From the NCBI GenBank assembly GCA_019057775.1, contig JAHLWT010000052.1, positions 1 to 64,000 of the forward strand: DNA of 64,000 nt, given 5' to 3'. Below are positions 62,274 to 64,000 of the stretch, in pieces; the first letter of the stretch is position 1; the number at the start of each line of letters is the position of its first letter. The translations under genes and the position numbers were made by a program. The notes under the pieces were generated by a model. The model made no database searches, was not told the origin of the DNA, and saw nothing but the letters and a program-made list of their open reading frames with translations. Source of the DNA: Promethearchaeota archaeon. Lineage in GTDB: Archaea; Asgardarchaeota; Lokiarchaeia; Sigynarchaeales; SOKP01.

Positions 62274-63002
62274 ATGGATGAAAACAAAAGTCAACCTTTA
62301 ATAATTGGCCATAGAGGGGCTTATGATGAGGCCCCTGAAAATACATTAAAAGGATTTAAAAAAGCAATTGAATTGGGGCTGATTATATCGAATTTGATGT
62401 ACACCAATCTCAAGATGGAGCCCTTGTAGTAATTCATGGTAACGATATCCTCAGAAGAATGGGGTATAATAACTCAATAGATCAAATGACATTAAAGGAA
62501 TTACAAGAATTAGATCTTGGAGAAGGTGAAAGAGTTCCTGAATTATTAGAAGTTCTAAAACTTGCTAAGGGAAATGTAAATTTGGTCTGTGAAATAAAAG
62601 CTAAAGCAATTTCTGATAAGGTATTGACTCTCTTAAGAGATGAAGATGTAATAGGGTCAACAATAATTCAATCATTTTATGTTGATGTGTTATTAGAAGT
62701 TAGAAAACTTGAACCAGAATTAAAATTAGCGACTATCGTTCCAATTACCGAAGAATATATACCTGAATGGCATAAAATAAAAAACCTCATTGAAAAAGTA
62801 ATTGATTTAGATTTTCCTATTATTGAAACTAGGCACAAGAATGTAAATGATGAATTTTTACGTTATTCTCATAAAAATAATTTAAAGGTATTTTGTTTAT
62901 ACAATCAATACAAAAAAGACAATGGAAAGAATGGTTAAAATAGGTGTTGATGGAATTATTGTAAATAGTATTTCAAAAGCAAAAAAAATACTTGAACAAT
63001 AA
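62274..63002 (+). pseudogene. Glycerophosphodiester phosphodiesterase copy with two frameshifts
   Basis: ATG 62274 begins IIGHRGAYDEAPENTLKGF, but after KKAIELG the frame is lost: adding one base at the G4 run (62375-62378) restores AD-YIEFDVHQSQDGALVVIHG. The next frame runs through LKELQELDLGEGERVPELL to LKVFCLYNQYKK, where removing one base of an A6 run (62912-62917) joins TMERMVKIGVDGIIVNSISK and the TAA at 63000. The deduced repaired protein is about 243 aa, the same as the intact neighbour. The catalytic residues would all be present, so the lesions are recent or are homopolymer errors. Confidence 0.85.
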
Positions 63003-63004
63003 AA

Positions 63005-63202
63005 CTAAGATTATCCATACATCCTTATCAACAGGTGGTTGATCGAGCATTTGTAGAATTTGCTCATGATCATGGCCTAAAAGTTAATGTATGGACAGTT
63101 AATGAAGAAGATATGATGAGAAAATTTATTAATTTACGTGTTGATGGAATTATGACCGATGATATTACTTTATTAAATAAATTACTCGGGATATCTTATT
63201 AA
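63005..63202 (+). pseudogene. C-terminal remnant of another glycerophosphodiester phosphodiesterase
   Basis: Directly after the broken copy, one frame gives SIHPYQQVVDRAFVEFAHD, HGLKVNVWTVNEEDMMRKFI, NLRVDGIMTDDITLLNKLL to a TAA. This is the final barrel strands of a GDPD enzyme without any start codon or catalytic N-terminal part. It indicates a former tandem array of at least three copies. Confidence 0.75.
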
Positions 63203-63268
63203 TAAAATATTTTAGTCCAGTCTTATTATTCTAATTAAAATATTCATCCCTTTTTGGTGGATTTTTTT

Positions 63269-64000
63269 ATGTCAACAATCAAACAACCCCAAAAAATTAA
63301 TTTTGAAAAATTATTTTTTCCAAGAGCAATTGGAATTATTGGTGCCAGTCTTGATCCCGCGGGTGGGGGCTTTTTTGCTCGCGCAATGAAAAGCAGATAT
63401 CGGGGGTCAATTTATTTATTTAATCCAAAATTGAGTGGTAAAAAATTATTTGGTATCGATGTATATAGTTCTATTTTGGAAATATCAGATCCAATAGATT
63501 ACGTGATTTTAGCAGTCCCCGCACGATTAACTCCTACATTATTAGAGGAAATTGGTCAAAAGGGAGTACCTTTCTGTACTATTTTTTCTTCTGGGTTTAG
63601 AGAAGTAGGAAATGAGACCTTGGAAAAGGAAGTTTTGAATGTTGCTCGAAAATATAACATTCATCTTATTGGACCTAATTGTATTGGAGTTTATAACCCA
63701 AAGGGTGGGCTATATTTTGCATTTGAACAATCTCGTAAATCAGGGAACTTTAGTGGTGTTTTCCAGTCTGGTGGTATAGCTCAAAATTTAGCTCAATTAG
63801 CTGTCTCTTATGGGCTTTATGTCTCTAAATTCATTTCGATTGGGAATGCCTTAGATTTATCCCCTGTGGAATTCTTGGAGTACTTTTTACAAGACGATCA
63901 TACAAAAATCATTGGATTATATGTTGAAAATTTAAGATCCATAGATGTTGGAAGAAGATTCATGCAAGCAGTTCAAAATTGTAATTTAAACAGAAAACCT
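63269..64000 (+). CDS. ADP-forming acyl-CoA (acetyl-CoA) synthetase, alpha/CoA-binding part, truncated by window end
   Basis: Makes ATP from acyl-CoA, ADP and phosphate, the typical archaeal acetate- or acid-forming energy step. The 244 codons in view start MSTIKQPQKINFEKLFFP with GGTGG 8 bases upstream and include the CoA-binding Rossmann domain (AIGIIGASLDPAGGGFFARA, DYVILAVPARLTPTLLEEIG, IFSSGFREVG), IGPNCIGVYNP and VFQSGGIAQNLAQLAVSYG, continuing into the second subdomain (ISIGNALDLSPVEFLEYFLQ). The frame is open at base 64000. Beta/ATP-grasp part would lie beyond the window. Confidence 0.93.
   Translation, partial: MSTIKQPQKINFEKLFFPRAIGIIGASLDPAGGGFFARAMKSRYRGSIYLFNPKLSGKKLFGIDVYSSILEISDPIDYVILAVPARLTPTLLEEIGQKGVPFCTIFSSGFREVGNETLEKEVLNVARKYNIHLIGPNCIGVYNPKGGLYFAFEQSRKSGNFSGVFQSGGIAQNLAQLAVSYGLYVSKFISIGNALDLSPVEFLEYFLQDDHTKIIGLYVENLRSIDVGRRFMQAVQNCNLNRKP

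Noticed and set aside
62459..62938. Stand-alone 159-aa GDPD-like gene
   Set aside because: It is the middle part of a frameshifted gene that begins at 62274 and ends at 63002; alone it lacks the catalytic HRG motif.
1..64000. CRISPR array or cas genes
   Set aside because: No regularly spaced repeats or Cas-type proteins were seen on either strand.

Overview
The window is AT-rich, gene-dense DNA from an archaeon of the Asgard group, most likely a Lokiarchaeia-type (Promethearchaeati) lineage. The main evidence is an ESCRT locus (Vps4-type AAA ATPase with MIT domain, EAP30/Vps22-like and Vps25-like ESCRT-II subunits, a CHMP1/Vps46-like ESCRT-III protein), an adjacent Ras-like GTPase, several longin/roadblock-like proteins, a eukaryote-like NIP7, a histone-fold protein, and archaeal/eukaryotic-type ribosomal proteins eS1 and uS15. 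No taxonomic marker beyond these was compared, so the lineage is an inference.

Layout. 1-6.1 kb: sugar-1-phosphate nucleotidyltransferase with an in-frame TGA, CYTH phosphatase, RNA m5C methyltransferase without a standard start codon, winged-helix regulator, 7TM-longin membrane protein. 6.5-8.6 kb: large surface beta-helix protein. 8.7-15.6 kb: NIP7 and the ESCRT/GTPase locus, with a 7TM protein and a 90-aa partner embedded in it. 15.7-21.3 kb: PfkB kinase, an apparently intron-bearing tRNA-Gly with a tRNA 3'-half relic behind it, flavodoxin, tRNA-Val, phosphoglycerate kinase. 21.5-25.9 kb: nickel-pincer cofactor genes larB and larC, an alkaline-phosphatase-fold protein and a NikR regulator with a His-rich insert. 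26-31.7 kb: histone-fold protein, GHMP kinase, longin-roadblock protein, rubrerythrin, radical SAM protein, Sir2 deacylase.

31.7-39.5 kb is the most unusual region. Three same-strand genes sit between an intact sir2 and the truncated 5' end of a second, diverged sir2: a zinc-ribbon/double-HNH/tandem winged-helix protein, a 1310-aa calcineurin-like phosphoesterase fused to a STAND-like P-loop NTPase, and a PD-(D/E)XK nuclease with a C-terminal frameshift. I propose this as an undescribed defence-type island. The domain calls come from visible motifs; the function is inference.

39.7-42.7 kb: longin-like protein, ribosomal proteins eS1 and uS15, XTP pyrophosphatase. 42.7-58.8 kb: one 16-kb minus-strand operon encoding a MacB/LolD-type ATPase, two FtsX/MacB-type permeases, a 1321-aa CARDB-like surface protein and a membrane-anchored subtilase with cytosolic zinc ribbons, which together look like an envelope export or processing machine. 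59-64 kb: RNase III (rare in archaea), SCP2-like protein, Rpb9-N-like zinc ribbon, an intact glycerophosphodiesterase followed by a frameshifted copy and a C-terminal remnant of another, and the start of an ADP-forming acyl-CoA synthetase cut by the window edge.

Several genes carry single-base lesions (in-frame TGA, ATA or ATC in place of ATG, homopolymer indels). These may be real decay or residual errors in the assembly; raw reads would decide.
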